Below the pieces are notes generated by a model. It saw nothing but the letters and a program-made list of their open reading frames with translations, was not told the origin of the DNA and made no database searches. The position numbers and the translations under genes were made by a program. Below, piece after piece: positions 20,771 to 20,822 of a stretch of DNA of 20,822 bases; positions within the stretch are counted from its first letter, which is position 1; each line of letters opens with the position of its first letter. The DNA is taken from contig JAHIFK010000009.1 of assembly GCA_018900975.1 (NCBI GenBank), forward strand, positions 1 through 20,822. Direction: 5' to 3'. Origin of the DNA: Methanobacteriota archaeon. GTDB lineage: Archaea; Halobacteriota; Methanosarcinia; Methanosarcinales; Methanoperedenaceae.

Positions 20771-20822
20771 ATGCTGACCGAACTTTTTAAAACAAAAGAA
20801 CGAGTTAGAATCATTTCGTATA
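20771..20822 (+). CDS. Start of a winged-helix-like transcription regulator (partial, runs off the window end)
   Basis: Only 17 residues are visible: MLTELFKTKERVRIISY. The pattern 'ML.ELF.(S/T)K.RV.I' is typical of archaeal winged-helix regulators of the ArsR/MarR-like and ATPase-associated types, in which helix 1 begins this way. No helix-turn-helix is in view, so the assignment is tentative. The position right behind the three-palindrome array supports a DNA-binding autoregulator. Confidence 0.45.
   Translation, partial: MLTELFKTKERVRIISY

Overview
The window looks like chromosomal DNA from a methanogen-related euryarchaeon, most likely within or near the Methanosarcinales or the ANME-2d (Methanoperedens-type) lineage. 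Reasons: a tyramine-glutamate ligase of methanofuran synthesis (MfnD), a type II methionine aminopeptidase, a complete gatCAB operon, a pilin-like N-terminus on a secreted protein, TATA-type promoters (several placed for leaderless or near-leaderless transcripts), and moderate GC with AT-rich gaps. The genus is an inference. TAG is an ordinary stop here (4 of about 19 genes), so heavy use of TAG as a pyrrolysine codon is unlikely.

Layout. 1-1765 (minus): a pilin-like Ig-domain protein followed by the start of a DrrA-type ABC ATPase cut by the window edge. 1907-5945: small and single genes on both strands: a coiled-coil membrane protein, a cysteine-rich DUF3795 protein behind a dyad operator, a SecB-like protein, mfnD, a UPF0104 flippase-like membrane protein overlapping mfnD tail to tail, and a proline-rich tail-anchored protein with a 5' hairpin. 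5946-6536 is gene-free and ends in a strong terminator hairpin for the next gene. 6537-9455 (minus): a large secreted subtilisin-like protease. 9456-9930 is promoter plus gene-free DNA with a GC-rich hairpin. 9931-13179: gatC-gatA-gatB, which makes Asn-tRNA(Asn) (and possibly Gln-tRNA(Gln)) by transamidation. 13180-14227: mostly gene-free, with one orphan RelB/Phd-like antitoxin and a strikingly structured stretch (13720-13996). 14228-17830 (minus): a tightly packed four-gene operon (PepQ-like M24 peptidase, Map, membrane-anchored glycoprotein-like protein, methyltransferase). 17871-18875 (minus): a truncated polyprenol-kinase/CdsA-like gene with an in-frame TAG and a duplicated tail, and a small RNase III. 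18990-20822 (plus): a type I restriction methyltransferase subunit with its catalytic NPPF region deleted, a truncated archaeal ATPase, three regularly spaced palindromes, and the start of a winged-helix-like regulator.

The right end (17.9-20.8 kb) looks like a decaying defence or mobile region: a lost catalytic motif in HsdM, no HsdS or HsdR, a truncated ATPase, and a truncated lipid gene with an internal stop. The most interesting signals are the HsdM deletion between two repeated FVMAN peptides, the 22-bp-period operator array at 20695-20755, the small divergent RNase III in an archaeon, the SecB-like protein, and the structured gene-free DNA at 13720-13996. I see no CRISPR array, rRNA, tRNA or intact insertion sequence.
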